Shown: piece after piece, positions 10,777 through 22,743 of the stretch
Numbering within the stretch: the stretch's first letter is position 1
How the letters are laid out: each line of letters begins with the position of its first letter
Assembly: GCF_001638985.1 (NCBI RefSeq)
Contig: NW_017265138.1
Coordinates: forward strand, 1,676,376 to 1,740,375
From: Phycomyces blakesleeanus NRRL 1555(-)
Taxonomy: Eukaryota > Mucoromycota > Mucoromycetes > Mucorales > Phycomycetaceae
Reading direction: 5' to 3'
DNA length: 64,000 nt
Position numbers and translations under genes: made by a program
Notes under the pieces: generated by a model
What the model saw: only the letters and a program-made list of their open reading frames with translations
What the model was told of the DNA's origin: nothing
The model's database searches: none

Positions 10777-13089
10777 ATGTTGAGAAACGCTGCTCGTGTC
10801 GCTCGTCCTGCCTTGGCTGCTTTCGCCAAGTCCACCCCGGCTGTGAGTATTATTACTTCTTCTTTTTTATTATTAAAAAGGAAAAGATAATATCATGTCG
10901 TCATTCCAATACAACACAACACAATACAACATCACACGCGTCCAAAATGAAAGAACAATGAAGAATACGAAGGAGAATATCAACAGAAATAATAAGAGAA
11001 ACGACAACAGCAAAAAATAAAGATAAGACGATGAAAGAAGAACAAAAAGAAGAAAAAATACGTTACTGCATACACTCCACACAGACACATACACACGGGA
11101 TATATGTACAGGCACATAGACACACGCACTTTACATAGATTTATTTGTATGATGTGTACGTGGGTATGTGTCTGTATGCGTGTTTGTATGATGCTTATTC
11201 GACACAATTTAATACAGCCGCTATATTGTCTACTGTTATTACTATTCCAACCCTAAGAATTCAATACCTGTATTATCATTATTTATATTTCCTTTTGTGT
11301 ATATGTGTATTCATGCGAATTTTTATTTGTAGCTTCGTGTCAATGTCGGTGCTGCCACCGTTGCTGCCCGCTTTGCCTCTTCCAAGCCCTCCACTGCCGA
11401 GGTCTCTTCTATCCTCGAACAGCGCATTCTCGGTGCCTCTGCTGAGGCCGATCTCCAGGAGACTGGTCGCGTCCTCTCCATTGGTGACGGTATTGCCCGT
11501 GTCTACGGTTTGAAGAACGTTCAGGCTGAGGAGATGGTCGAGTTCTCCAGCGGTCTCAAGGTAAATATTATATAAATGCTTACTTGATATTGTGCATTAT
11601 TATTGGAGTCTATAGTTTAGAAGAGAGATAGAGAGAATACGATTAAAATACTATTATGATATGGAAATTTAAACATGTTTTGTATTTGTAAATTAATTAT
11701 TTTTTTGTGTCTTTTTTGTAATTGTGTATTTGTGTATAGGGTATGGCCCTCAACTTGGAAGCTGACAACGTCGGTATTGTCGTCTTCGGTAACGATCGTT
11801 TGATCAAGGAAGGTGACACCGTCAAGCGTACCGGTGCTATTGTCGACGTTCCCGTCGGTCCTGGTATCTTAGGTCGTGTTGTCGATGCCCTCGGTAACCC
11901 CATTGATGGTAAGGGTCCTCTTGAGACCGTTGGCCGTTCCCGTGTCCAGGTCAAGGCTCCCGGTATTTTGCCCCGTCACTCCGTCAACGAGCCCATGCAG
12001 ACTGGTATCAAGTCTGTTGATTCCATGGTTCCCATCGGTCGTGGTCAGCGTGAGTTGATCATTGGTGATCGTCAGACCGGTAAGACTGCTGTCGCTCTTG
12101 ACACCATTCTTAACCAGAAGAACTGGAATAACGGTTCCGATGAGTCCAAGAAGCTTTACTGCATCTACGTTGCCGTCGGTCAGAAGCGTTCCACTGTTGC
12201 CCAGTTGGTCCGTACTCTCGAGGAGAACGACGCCATGAAGTACACCATCGTCGTTGCTGCCACTGCCTCTGAGGCCGCCCCTCTCCAGTACCTCGCTCCC
12301 TTCTCTGGTGCTGCCTTTGGTGAATGGTTCCGTGACAACGGTCGCCACTCCCTTATCATCTACGATGATTTGTCCAAGCAGGCTGTTGCCTACCGTCAGA
12401 TGTCCCTTTTGCTTCGTCGTCCCCCCGGTCGTGAGGCCTACCCCGGTGATGTCTTCTACCTCCACTCCCGTCTTTTGGAACGTGCCGCCAAGATGAACAA
12501 GGCTTTCGGTTACGGTTCCATGACCGCCCTTCCCATCATTGAGACCCAGGGTGGTGATGTGTCTGCCTACATTCCTACCAACGTCATTTCCATCACTGAT
12601 GGTCAGATTTTCTTGGAAGCCGAGCTCTTCTTCAAGGGTGTCCGTCCCGCCATTAACGTCGGTCTTTCCGTCTCCCGTGTCGGTTCCGCTGCCCAGACCA
12701 AGGCCATGAAGCAGGTTGCTGGTTCTCTCAAGCTTTTCTTGGCCCAGTACCGTGAAGTTGCCGCCTTCGCCCAGTTCGGTTCCGATCTCGATGCCTCCAC
12801 CCAGTTCTTGCTTAACCGTGGTGCCCGTCTTACCGAGCTCCTCAAGCAGCCCCAGTACACTCCTCTCTCCATTGAGGTCCAGGTCCCCATCGTCTTTGCT
12901 GGTGTCAACGGTTTCCTCGATAAGTTGCCCGTCGGTAAGGTTGTCGACTGGGAGAAGGACTTTGTCAGCTACGTCAAGACCCAGCACCAGGCCGAGCTCG
13001 ATGAGATCCGCACCAAGGGTGTCATCTCCAAGGAGTTGGATGCCAAGCTCCGCAACATCTGCGAGACCCACGTCAAGACTTTCTTGTAA
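10777..13089 (+). CDS. ATP1: Mitochondrial F1 ATP synthase subunit alpha (547 aa)
   Basis: Exons: 10777-10842, 11333-11560, 11740-13089. The N-terminus ([19 protein letters not shown], continuing to RFASS) is a basic, hydroxylated mitochondrial presequence without acidic residues. The alpha-subunit core follows: [19 protein letters not shown], the P-loop GDRQTGKT (about residues 207-214), the Walker B segment LIIYDDLSK (about 300) and [16 protein letters not shown] (about 409), which carries the alpha arginine that reaches into the catalytic site. Alpha subunits form the F1 hexamer with beta in the matrix and hold the non-catalytic nucleotide sites. Codons are strongly biased to C- or T-ending types (GTC, GGT, CGT, CTC), implying high expression. 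That bias also creates a 400-codon antisense open frame that is not a gene. Confidence 0.98.
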
Positions 13090-13499
13090 ATTAAAATAAA
13101 TAAATACATATAAATAAATAAATAAATAAATTCAAATTTATATATATATATATATATACAATATATTTTATTCAAACTGAATAAAATAAAAAAAGTTATA
13201 GAAATTGTGAATTTACAGTTACAGTTACAGTTACAGAATTTGACAAAACCCAAGTACATTTGAAAACTTTCAAATAAACGTTACTTAATTGAACCCCTCA
13301 AAAAGAAGATAGATATGATAAGACATTGTTACTGTATATATATATATATATATTATAATTAAAATAATATAAGCATTGTGGATTAAATGTGTAAAATAAT
13401 GTAGATATAGAAGAGTAGTATATATATATTTCTTGTGTTTTTTGATGTTTTATTAGTGAGTATTTATAACATGTATATATATATATGTTGTTGTATAAA
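13090..13499. other. Convergent intergenic region, ATP1 to MIX23
   Basis: About 410 bases with AAAT and TA microsatellites and a short (TTACAG)n-like run near 13212-13236. No gene is seen. Confidence 0.6.
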
Positions 13500-14312
13500 C
13501 TATGACTTGATTGTGAGAGAAGAAGTGTCAAAGATTCTGCACTTGCTCTTGAAGACCTGGAGTGTCCGTTCGCGAACAATATCCTCTACCATCAATTCGT
13601 TGGCAACCATACGACGCTATTATTTTTTTAAATAGAAAAATTAATTAATTAATTAATTAATTATCAATTTAAAGCTTCTTTTTTCTTGTACCTTTGATTC
13701 ATCAGAGTAAAGACTGGACTGGGTATCATAATCATCAGGATCTTCTTGGAGCTTCTTGTACTTTGTTTCGATAACATTATCCATTGTCTTTATATATACA
13801 TATTTTTTTTATAAAATAAACAAAAATGTTGTACATGGGGGACAGAATATATATATATAAAATAAATAAAGTAAATAACATAACATAAATATTTTATTAA
13901 AGTTTATTTATTTATTTATTTATTCATCAATTGTGTATTGAATGAAATACTTTGTAGCTAATTCAAATAATCATAATATCTTATGTTATACTAACCTTGA
14001 GACAATAGTTGATCGCATTCTCGCGTTTGGCATAGGCTGAAGAAAGCTGCTTAAAGAAATCAGCACAAGCAGCCTCTGAATGAGTATCGGTTGAGTTGAG
14101 ACGAGGAACAATGTTGTCGTCCACACGACGCAATTCCTTCATCATGTCTAATGTAATATATATATATAGAAATTAAAGGAGTTGTCCTTAGTATTCTTAT
14201 TGTTGTTTGGTGATATCTAGTACTATATTGTTTATTGAATTGTTGTTGTTTTCTTACCTTTGAAGAATGAAAAGTTGAAACATGTGTTTTGGTTCAATTC
14301 CTTCTCTGCCAT
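13500..14312 (-). CDS. MIX23: MIX23-type mitochondrial intermembrane-space protein (139 aa)
   Basis: Minus-strand exons: 14258-14312, 13996-14147, 13692-13787, 13500-13616. They splice in frame to a 139-residue protein with no long single open frame. The layout follows MIX23 (CCDC58): MKELRRVDDNIVPRLNST, then a Cys-containing helix, YAKRENAINYC, a charged linker, and VEDIVRERTLQVFKSKCRIF at the C-terminus. Cysteines sit at 11, 46, 67 and 127, matching a family that forms disulfides in the intermembrane space and is imported by the Mia40 route. The family is linked to regulation of mitochondrial protein import. The neighbour ATP1 is also mitochondrial, but the two converge and adjacency may be chance. 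Confidence 0.85.
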
Positions 14313-15534
14313 GATCAAGATTCTTTAATGTATTTATATAAATTATATATTAAAATAAAAAACAAATAAAGTAAGTATCTGAATAAAACAAACAGTACAT
14401 AAATTTTGACGTATAAATAAATAAATACATATAAATTAATTAAAATAAGGACAGAGAGGGAGGGAGAAAGTAATCCCCTTTATTTTCCATGCAATTGACG
14501 CATAAGGACAAAAACAATAAAATGTGCTTTATTTGACGTACTGTAAAAGAAGTGCGTAAGAGAGAGAGAGAGAAAGGTAAAGAAGTAGAAAATAAATAAA
14601 TAAATAAATAAATAAATAAAAAATAAATAAATAAAAAGGAGATATAAATGATGGGTTTTGGTTGCTGAGTTGGCCATATAGTTTTTTCTCTGGCGGATAT
14701 TAAAGAAGTAAAATATGTATATATTTAATATATAAAATTATGAAATATATATGTATGTATATGTGTTATATTTATTATATAGTTACATAATTAAAATGAA
14801 CATGCTACTATCAAAAGAGACTTGTCATTTGTAGTATGTACTTTAGATTGAATTTTGTATCCAAAGCTCACATTTACAGCACCCTGTGTTTTTATTTGGA
14901 TTCAATGCTGTACTATTCAGTTTGGGTGTCATATAAAGTATATTTATTTTTTGACAAAAACATTTGCTATTATCATTATCCTTCCAGAGTCTGCGCGTAT
15001 ATGATTGTTTTTTCATATACTGGTTGCCTTGCAAACAGTAATATTTATAATCATAGACATGTTCATTGGGTACAAATAGGACCTTTACACCGTTTACTCA
15101 AAGATCAATACATCTCCCCTTGATATTATAGTTCTTCAGATTGTCAATTAGAGCTTAGCATTTGAAATCAATCTTTTGAATCGTTTATTTCATTCTTTAT
15201 TATGTCAATGGCACAACGGATCACTTTAACAAGGCTTTAATTACATAGACCATAGCTATTTTTATATAACATTTGGACCTTCTTATATATATATATATTA
15301 GATTACTCTTGAAGTTGAATTACATTCAAGTAGTGTAAATGTTTATTAAAACAGACCAAGAAAATTAGAATATACCAAATCATACAATGAAATAAAGTAA
15401 GAAACATGGTTACATAGCCCTTCTTTTTGTCCCCATTTCTTTCTTCCTTTTATGAATTAAATAAAATAGAAAATAATTAAAATAAAATAAAATAAAAGAA
15501 TATAATTTAATAAAGAAGCCTATCCTGTTCAGAA
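14313..15534. other. Intergenic region between MIX23 and the RalGAP gene
   Basis: The first part (14400-14770) is AAAT/TA-rich low-complexity DNA, including an (AAAT)n block near 14590-14635. The part at 14830-15120 has less biased composition and an open frame of 95 codons, but no recognisable motif or splice partner. No gene is called. Confidence 0.5.
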
Positions 15535-18500
15535 TTAGATTCTGTTTTCTGAAAATATGTCTGAATAAAATCTATTGGTAATAGAATCAATATTAGTCAC
15601 AAAATTTCTTATGTATAATAACTAAAGCTACCACAGAAATACTTACTCTGACAGTGGCATCTTAACTCTGTGACGATGTCCCATTTCTTCGATAAACTGT
15701 TTACGGATCACATAAGGTCTTGTGTAGGTATCTGTAACCACTCGGCAGGCCTGGTGAGCTGAAATGGCTGTATTTCTAACCATTGCACCTAATGCGTGTC
15801 TGCTCACAACGATACCATCAACCAATGGGCCAAACAACTATATACATTTGTTAGTTCATCTAATATACCTCTTCTTCTTTATCCAGAATAACCAATAATA
15901 GAAATATAAAAACTTACCAAAGCATTTTCATTGAGGCGTTGACTTGCTGCCATAGTACCAGAAAGACTAGTATATGATGGAATGTGTATACGTATCCGGT
16001 ACAGTCCATCAGCACTCTTCTTGAGTGGATGAATAAACATGTAGACCATAATTTTGGAGGATGGAAGACTTGAATTTTTTATCTTTTTGGAAAGTTCATC
16101 GTAATTGACCAAGTCTTCGATCCACACAATGCAAACATGATCATCAACCGAGACTCGTTGGTGTATCTGGCCAATGGTCTCATCATTCCTGCAAGGTGAC
16201 TGGTGAAGCATGTAAGGTACATTGACCACAAACTCAGCAGACCTGTCAGAGTAATAAGGTGCCTTTTCGCAAATCGAGGGATCAAGATTGCCTTTGAAAC
16301 CATTGTGATTCGCAAGATCTACCTTTTTGTACGTACAATAAGACCGATAAAAGTTATTTTCTTGTCTACTGTTTTATTTTATTTTTTGTTTAAACTACTT
16401 GTTGTCTTTCAACGCACTTACTGGCCATCCAAGACAATGAAGGAATTGTAAGTACAACGGGCTCAATGGAGGAGGCGATTCGACTAGTTCTGTCCAAGTT
16501 GTATTTCCAGACAAAGCATAATAAACAGACACTGATATACAATCACGTCTATTCAAAGTTTTAATGTAAATATACTAATACTCTTAACAATAACACTATT
16601 TACTTACTCGTTCAACATATCGAGAGTCTCAAGCTCTGAAATCGCCGAATCTGTTATTTGGATAGGTGTGATTTGCTCTCTGTTTTGAGGTAAGAGGAAT
16701 CCAATTTGAGATAAGAGCAGTCGAAATCCTCTAGGGCTATTAGAAAACAGCCAAATATATATATATTAGAGAGACGTTCATTAAAAAAAACCATACCATT
16801 TCTTTTTTACCTGTCATTATTAATATTAGGAGGGGCTGGATAAACTGTGTGCTTATCCATGGACTCCTTGAAACTTTTCTGTAAAATGACATTCTTCTGC
16901 TGTTCAATAAACGTCCTGATGCCATCCCACTGGTACAAATCCTCGGAATCATCTTTAAGCAGTTTATCAAGTCTCGGTAGTTCGCTCTCATTCACAGAAG
17001 TAGCAGTCGGAACCACAAACGCGTCGTCATCATAGTCATCATCGCTTCCATAAGTATGGTACAGCAGAGAAGGTTGGTTGTGTGGATCTGATTTGCGTCG
17101 GTCAGAAGTGGCCGGAGGTGATATAGAAACCTTAAAGGGTGTCGATGCATCGGGGTCTTTATAAACCGCGTCCATCTCCCACATGTAGCTTCCTGTGGTA
17201 TCTCTAATGATGAGCAGCACTGAGGGTTTCCCTTTGGGCTCTTCTGTGCTTTTGTGGGGAGCATTTGTTAAGTCAATGACAGCCAGTATCATCCGTTTGT
17301 CGACCAAAAAATAGCGAACTGTGTCGTACGGATTGATCGCGGTACGCACATCCGTGTCCTGCTTAGCGGCGCGGTATTCTCGAAGGTAGCACAGATCGTC
17401 TCGTTGAGTTGATCGGAAACGGACAAGCGAGTGGTCGTGCAACGATTGGAACTTGCCGAGCTGATTGACAAATTGAGACATGCAGTATTCCGCTGCCATG
17501 CGGACTGCTATCTCTTCTTTCTTGTGGTTAACTGAACCGGACCGGCTCGGGGGTAACGAAGGAGCAGATTGCTGATCTGTTGTATTTGCAGAATTGCTAT
17601 TGTTATTGTTGGTGTTGGCATTGGCGCTGGTATTCGAATTGGTGTTGCTATTGTTACCATTGTTGCTGTTATTACTATTACTGTTATTATTGCTGTTACT
17701 ATTGTTATTACTATTGCTATTACTATTACTATGGCTGTGGCTATTGTTGTTGTTGTTACTACTATTGCTATTGCTATTGTTGCTGTTGTTGTTATTGTTG
17801 TTCTTGTTAACCCGCGGTGGGAGTAAGAAGAGTTGCTTGGCAGGAGGAAATGTCGTGTCTCGACGCTTTTTCTTTTCTGAACTGACTTCAACATGAACTG
17901 AATCTGTATCACGGTCAAATAAGGTGATACCTCGACTAAGGGTAGCAATGACAGCTTGGTAACAGTCACGATCATCAATAATCCATTGGCTGACAAGAAC
18001 CCATTTCATCATGCAATCATATGCTTGGACAATAAGAGGATAGGTATGCAACTAATACGAGAATAAAGAAAATAAAAATATATAGCAACAGAAAAAAAAA
18101 ACCAGCACCAAAAAAAAAACAATAAAAAAAGCAAAAACAAAGAGAGATGTGTACATCACAAACATGTATTTTAAGTATGTTACTTTATGATATATACCTT
18201 TACTATTACTATTACTATTATTACTATTAACATTGTAACTCACCAACTTGCCAGCATTTATCAGCGTGTCTACATATCGACTCAATGCTAAAACAAGTTC
18301 TCGTGCTACATTCTTTTTTGGGGACAAAATGGTATTCAACGTCCTTGTCATCCCCGCCGTAATCGCTTCGTTTTGTCTGACCTTACTGTCTCTTTTTACA
18401 TAGTCATACAAATCAACAAAGTCCATCAGGACATCAAAAGCCACTAGGGTGACATCGGGTGGGAGTTTCATGGTCAATATCTAAGAAAGAAAGAAAACAA

Positions 18501-21252
18501 ACAAACAACATACACACGCAAAAAATGATATTTTTTTTTTATTTTATTGTTTAGAATTTAGAATTTAGAATTCTTTGTAAAGTACAAAAAAAACCTCAAA
18601 AAGACTGGCGAACTTACCTTGTCTTGAATCAACTTGACAACTGTACCAACAAGACCAGGGCAGAATGGAACATCTTCAACAACATAAACGTTGATAAGGT
18701 GAAGAATATAACGCATATTGTAAGAAGAGGTCTCTGTTCGTAGAGACATGAGAAGCAATTCAAGAATATAGAACTTGAGCTTTTTTGATTTGAAAGAAAA
18801 GAAAGCAAAATTGACAGGGGAAAGTAGATGAGTATAGACAGCTCAAGGTAGACAGAATACCTTACACAAGTAAATGGTCTTTCTACATCAACATCACCCT
18901 TGTCGGCATACAATACACGTATCTGGATAAAGAAAAAGAAACCAAATCAAATTAAATCAAATCAAACCAAATCAAATCAAACCAATCCAAACCAAACCAA
19001 ACCAAACCAAACCAAACCAAACCAAACCAAACCAAACCAAACCAAACCAAACCAAACCAAACCAAACCAAACCGAAGATCAAAAAGAAACTTATTTAATA
19101 ACCCATTTGCTTTGATTATATAAGCAGATACATATATATACACATAGGTGCGTATAGGTTTGTATGTATATATATATGTTTGTGTGTTCTTGTGCCTTTT
19201 CTTTACCAATTGAGTAACCAGCTGCTCTTGTTCTCCGATTAAAGAAGCATTGTCAGACGCACAATGAAGATCGGAATCCCACCCTGGCTTGAGCTCTACT
19301 TTTTCAAAGTGGTTTGGCAAACACATCACGGTACTGATCACCTTGATGGCAGCCAAACGGAGATCATCCACAGACACAAAGCACTTGCATTGGATATTAA
19401 GTTTGGGAAGAACCATCTTGATGGCCGAAATAAAATCAGGCACCAACATACGGACTCCCTCGAGATCAATTGCAAATAGCTCAGTGCAATTCATCAGGAT
19501 TGTAGGAATGCAGGCATCTACTTTGAGGCCAAGGCAAAGGGCAGCATAGAATCTTTCGGTGTAGGTGCGTAAAAATGGTTGGCGCGGCTGTGGGCGGCAA
19601 AATATTTTGCACAATGTCGCAAATGCTTCCGCAAATCCCCTGTGTGACTCTGGATCGTTTTGAGATGTCTTTGAGCAAACGTCAAACAGCCAGGTGCCAA
19701 ACATGTGTAAGAGAGTGTTTCCATCGGGTGGCATGTTTATCTCTTTGGTATTTGACACACGACTATGTTTCTGGTTGAGAGCACTGACAAGTTGACCGAT
19801 TCCAATCATCGCTAAATTGAAGTTGTGAGGAGCTAGTTGGAGTGGATGTGGAATGAGGTAGATAAATCTATGCCAGGCATAGTATACAAATGGCTTCGGA
19901 AGGTCTAATTTTACTTGCACGCCACTGACTGACATGATGACCACATAGCACTCTTCAATTTCAGAGAGATGGCCAGAAACACATCTTGACAAGGCCAAAC
20001 TTGTTGCACTCCATTGCTGAATAACCTTGGGACGATGGGTCCATCTCATAAAGCAATCCTGGACAAGTCATACATGTCAAGAACGCTTTCTTTTCCTCAT
20101 CTTGTATCATATTATATCATCTCATCTCATATTTCTCTTTCTCTCTTTCTTTCTTTCTTTATTATGGTTTCCCTTCTCCTTTTTTTTCTTACCTTGAAAA
20201 TGTCCCACATTTCAACTTCCTTTGTTTCCGACCGTAACCATAATTCACATAGAACCTACAAATACACACCAAAAAGCAAAAGAGTCTTGTTTATCATACA
20301 TGTATGCAACATTTCTGTATTATTCAGCTTACTCTCAGCAGATGGTCACACAGTTGATCACCCATATTAACCACACCCGGAATGGATGTGTCGCCCATTG
20401 GTTCTCTTAGTAACGAGTCTGTAATACCAAGCATCACCTTGAGTAAGACCGTCCAGGTCTCTGGACTGAGCTCGAGCGATCTTCCTGCGGTGGCAAACAC
20501 TGTCAGGGTCCGTTTACAGAGTTCGACATGTCTTTGGACGAGCTGGCTTATTGTGTCCTTGAGAACGTTTGGGGTGGCGTTGGCTCCTGTCGGCTGAGCT
20601 GTGTTGATGGTTGTGTTTGCAATCGTAGCTGGCATTGGCATGCTGGCAGACGTGACATTTGTGTGAATATTGGCGGGGATCATGTTGATGTTGAAACTGT
20701 TAGGCCTGCCTACAGATGATGAATTGTTGGTGTAATGATTATTTTGGGCTGAAGGCGATCGAGGGATCCGGGGCTGAAAGAGGAGCGAGAATTGGTGAAA
20801 GATGATCTGATAGAGCTCTTGTTCGAGTCCTTCATTGACAACAGCCGCGGGTCTCATGGAGGGCTCGAATAGCCATTGTGCATATATGCTCACGTCGTCA
20901 TTGGTTATGTGCATGTCTTCCAAGGGAAGATTGAATCCCTGGCCAATGACTTCCATAACCCATTTGACATGGGCTGGAGAAACAAAGATGGAAGGATCGG
21001 GTATATGCTTTCCGGATGCGGGATAAATGAAAGAGGTGATTTCAGAAATAAGTGTTCTTTTGATGCCCAATGGTAAAGGGCCAAGAATGTTGGTTTCTAT
21101 TCATTCGTAATTTGAAATAAGGAAACGATCAAATGTTGTAGAGACGATTAATTAAAGAAATAATAATAATAATAATATAATATATAAATATATAAAGACA
21201 TACGAGGGTCATGCTGCAACAGTCTGAGCTGAGCTATCCAGTCAAGAAACAT
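15535..21252 (-). CDS. Ral GTPase-activating protein beta-subunit-like protein (1437 aa)
   Basis: Thirteen minus-strand exons: 21204-21252, 20333-21096, 20193-20255, 19207-20058, 18866-18922, 18618-18779, 18244-18480, 16811-18051, 16608-16736, 16422-16548, 15918-16322, 15647-15837, 15535-15571. The N-terminal half resembles RALGAPB: VKWVMEVIGQGFNLPLE, the LCDHLLRV-VLCELW segment, then RWTHRPKVIQQWSATSLALS and FVYYAWHRFIYLI. An Asn/Ser-rich insert lies near the middle (exon 8). The C-terminus carries the Rap/Ran-GAP fold: NERDCISVSVYYALSG, FLHCLGWPVDLANHNGF, then VVNVPYM, DDHVCIVWIED, LFGPLVDGIVVSRHALGAMVRNTA, ending EFYSDIF. In animals the beta subunit pairs with an alpha subunit to inactivate Ral and influence mTORC1. 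The last exon (37 nt) was recovered because a strong GTAAGT donor overlaps an apparent TAA. Total length is close to animal RALGAPB. Confidence 0.88.
18940..19073. repeat. (ACCAA)n pentanucleotide microsatellite in an intron
   Basis: About 17 near-perfect ACCAA units (18986-19073) follow a more degenerate AAATC/AACC stretch from 18940. It lies inside the RalGAP intron between exons 4 and 5 (18923-19206), close to the acceptor side of exon 5. The repeat reads through in several frames, giving spurious long open frames such as FGLVW repeats on the minus strand. Confidence 0.9.
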
Positions 21253-21408
21253 GGGTCAACTTGTCGTCTTCGTGGACTGCTGGTAAGAAAAGAGTAAATA
21301 TTAATAAATAGAAGAAGAAGAAGAAGAGGGAAAAAAAGTAGAAAAAAAAAGAAGAAGCAGATAAAATATATTTGGTCTGACAAGACACATAAACGCACAA
21401 ACGCACAA

Positions 21409-21439
<31 letters not shown>

Positions 21440-22743
21440 AGACAGAGAAATAGACACACATATATAGAAATATAGAAATATTAATCATATTTACATATAC
21501 AAATAATTTTTTCCGTTAATAAAGATATATATATATATATTTGTATATTTTATAAAGAAAAGGCTAAGCGGGTCTGATTTTGGCAAGGCTCTTTGTCATT
21601 CCGTACTTTTATTTTCTAGGCTATGGTGTATTTTCTTTTAAATCAGAAATTTTGGATTTTGGGCCAATTTTTTAATTTAAAATACCGATATATGAAAATG
21701 ACATTAAATGTCCGCCAGCTTTAAAAAAATCCCAATATTGAACTTTATGCAGTCACAAATTCATATATTCACGACAAAAGATTGTTTAAACACCGCATAA
21801 TACATAGTATTACTATATTAGGGGATCGATTCTCGTAGTCTGCCATAAGAAATGAATAATCTAGGGCCAATATTTCTCTTTCTCTGCTATTAAATTCGAA
21901 CACCGCGTTTTTTCAAGACCTAAAAAGTGTTGCCGGAAATGTGAAAACTGAATATGTTTTACATTTACTTTGTAGAGAAACTGTTTTTTAACAAAGTAAA
22001 TGTAAAACATATTCAGTTTTCACATTTTCTGACAACACTTTTTAGGTCTTGAAAAAAAACGATCGGAGTCCAATTATTTTTCCAGTGTATAAGAAAAATA
22101 CACCATACACAAAGAAATACGGTATTGAATAAGAAAGATTTGTACCAAAAAAATTTTCATGGAATTCATACCTAACAAAAAAAAATTGGTCTTATTTTCA
22201 GGGTTTAATGATCTTTTATTTATAATTATTTGTTCTCTGGTCAAATGTTAAAAGAGGGGTAAAAATAGTCAAATTTCTTTATCGATTTTAATTTTAATTT
22301 TAATCGTGAAATTGGAATCGAATTAAATTCTCGCTATAAAAATTGAAACAAGAAAGAACCAAAAAAAAAAGTGATAATAAAGGAGAGGCTTCTTTGATGC
22401 GATGGCTCAAAAAGGTAACCAAATATATAAATCTGTGTATCCAATAGTCAAAATAAAATATCCAAAATAACAGAATCAAAAAAAAAGAGAGAAAAGGAAA
22501 TATAAAAACAAATAATAAAAATAATGACCACTATAAATATTGAACCTTTTTTAAAAAAAAAAAATGAAAATATAAAAAAAAAAAAAAAACAAAAAAAAAT
22601 TAACCCAAAATAATAATAATAAATTCCAATTTGACCTTTGTCTTGACACGTACAAACCTTGTCGACAATTAATACACATACACACATACATATACATATA
22701 TTTATACTTATACTTATATCTATAAAGTGAATAAAGAGCTACA
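21253..22743. other. Divergent intergenic region between RalGAP and HSF
   Basis: This 1.5-kb region contains a (AC)n microsatellite around 21408-21436 and the foldback element described separately. Poly-A runs occupy 22485-22610, just before HSF. No other gene is seen. The RalGAP and HSF promoters must both lie here. Confidence 0.6.
21600..22125. mobile_element. Foldback / inverted-repeat element (non-autonomous)
   Basis: An inner pair of arms, 21908-21973 and 21991-22060, is complementary over about 66-70 nt with few mismatches and only a 17-nt loop. An outer pair (TATGGTGTATTTTCTT near 21622 and its complement near 22091-22107) extends the palindrome to about 500 bp. No open frame of size is inside. 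Nested inverted arms of this kind are typical of foldback elements or MITEs. No clear target-site duplication could be assigned by eye. Confidence 0.65.

Noticed and set aside
11869..13071. 400-codon open frame antisense to ATP1
   Set aside because: It is a by-product of ATP1's extreme codon bias. The translated product has no family signature and sits wholly opposite a certain gene.
14836..15123. 95-codon open frame between MIX23 and RalGAP
   Set aside because: Composition is slightly better than the surroundings, but there is no recognisable domain and no support from splice signals.
15643..15646. TAA at the end of the penultimate RalGAP exon as the stop codon
   Set aside because: The TAA overlaps a perfect GTAAGT donor. 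Splicing to 15571 adds EFYSDIFSENRI, which matches the end of animal RALGAPB (EFY..LF), so the gene continues.
17508..17996. Ile/Thr-, Leu- and Cys/Tyr-rich open frames around 17.5-17.9 kb on both strands
   Set aside because: They are shadow readings of the Asn/Ser-coding repeat in exon 8 of the RalGAP gene.
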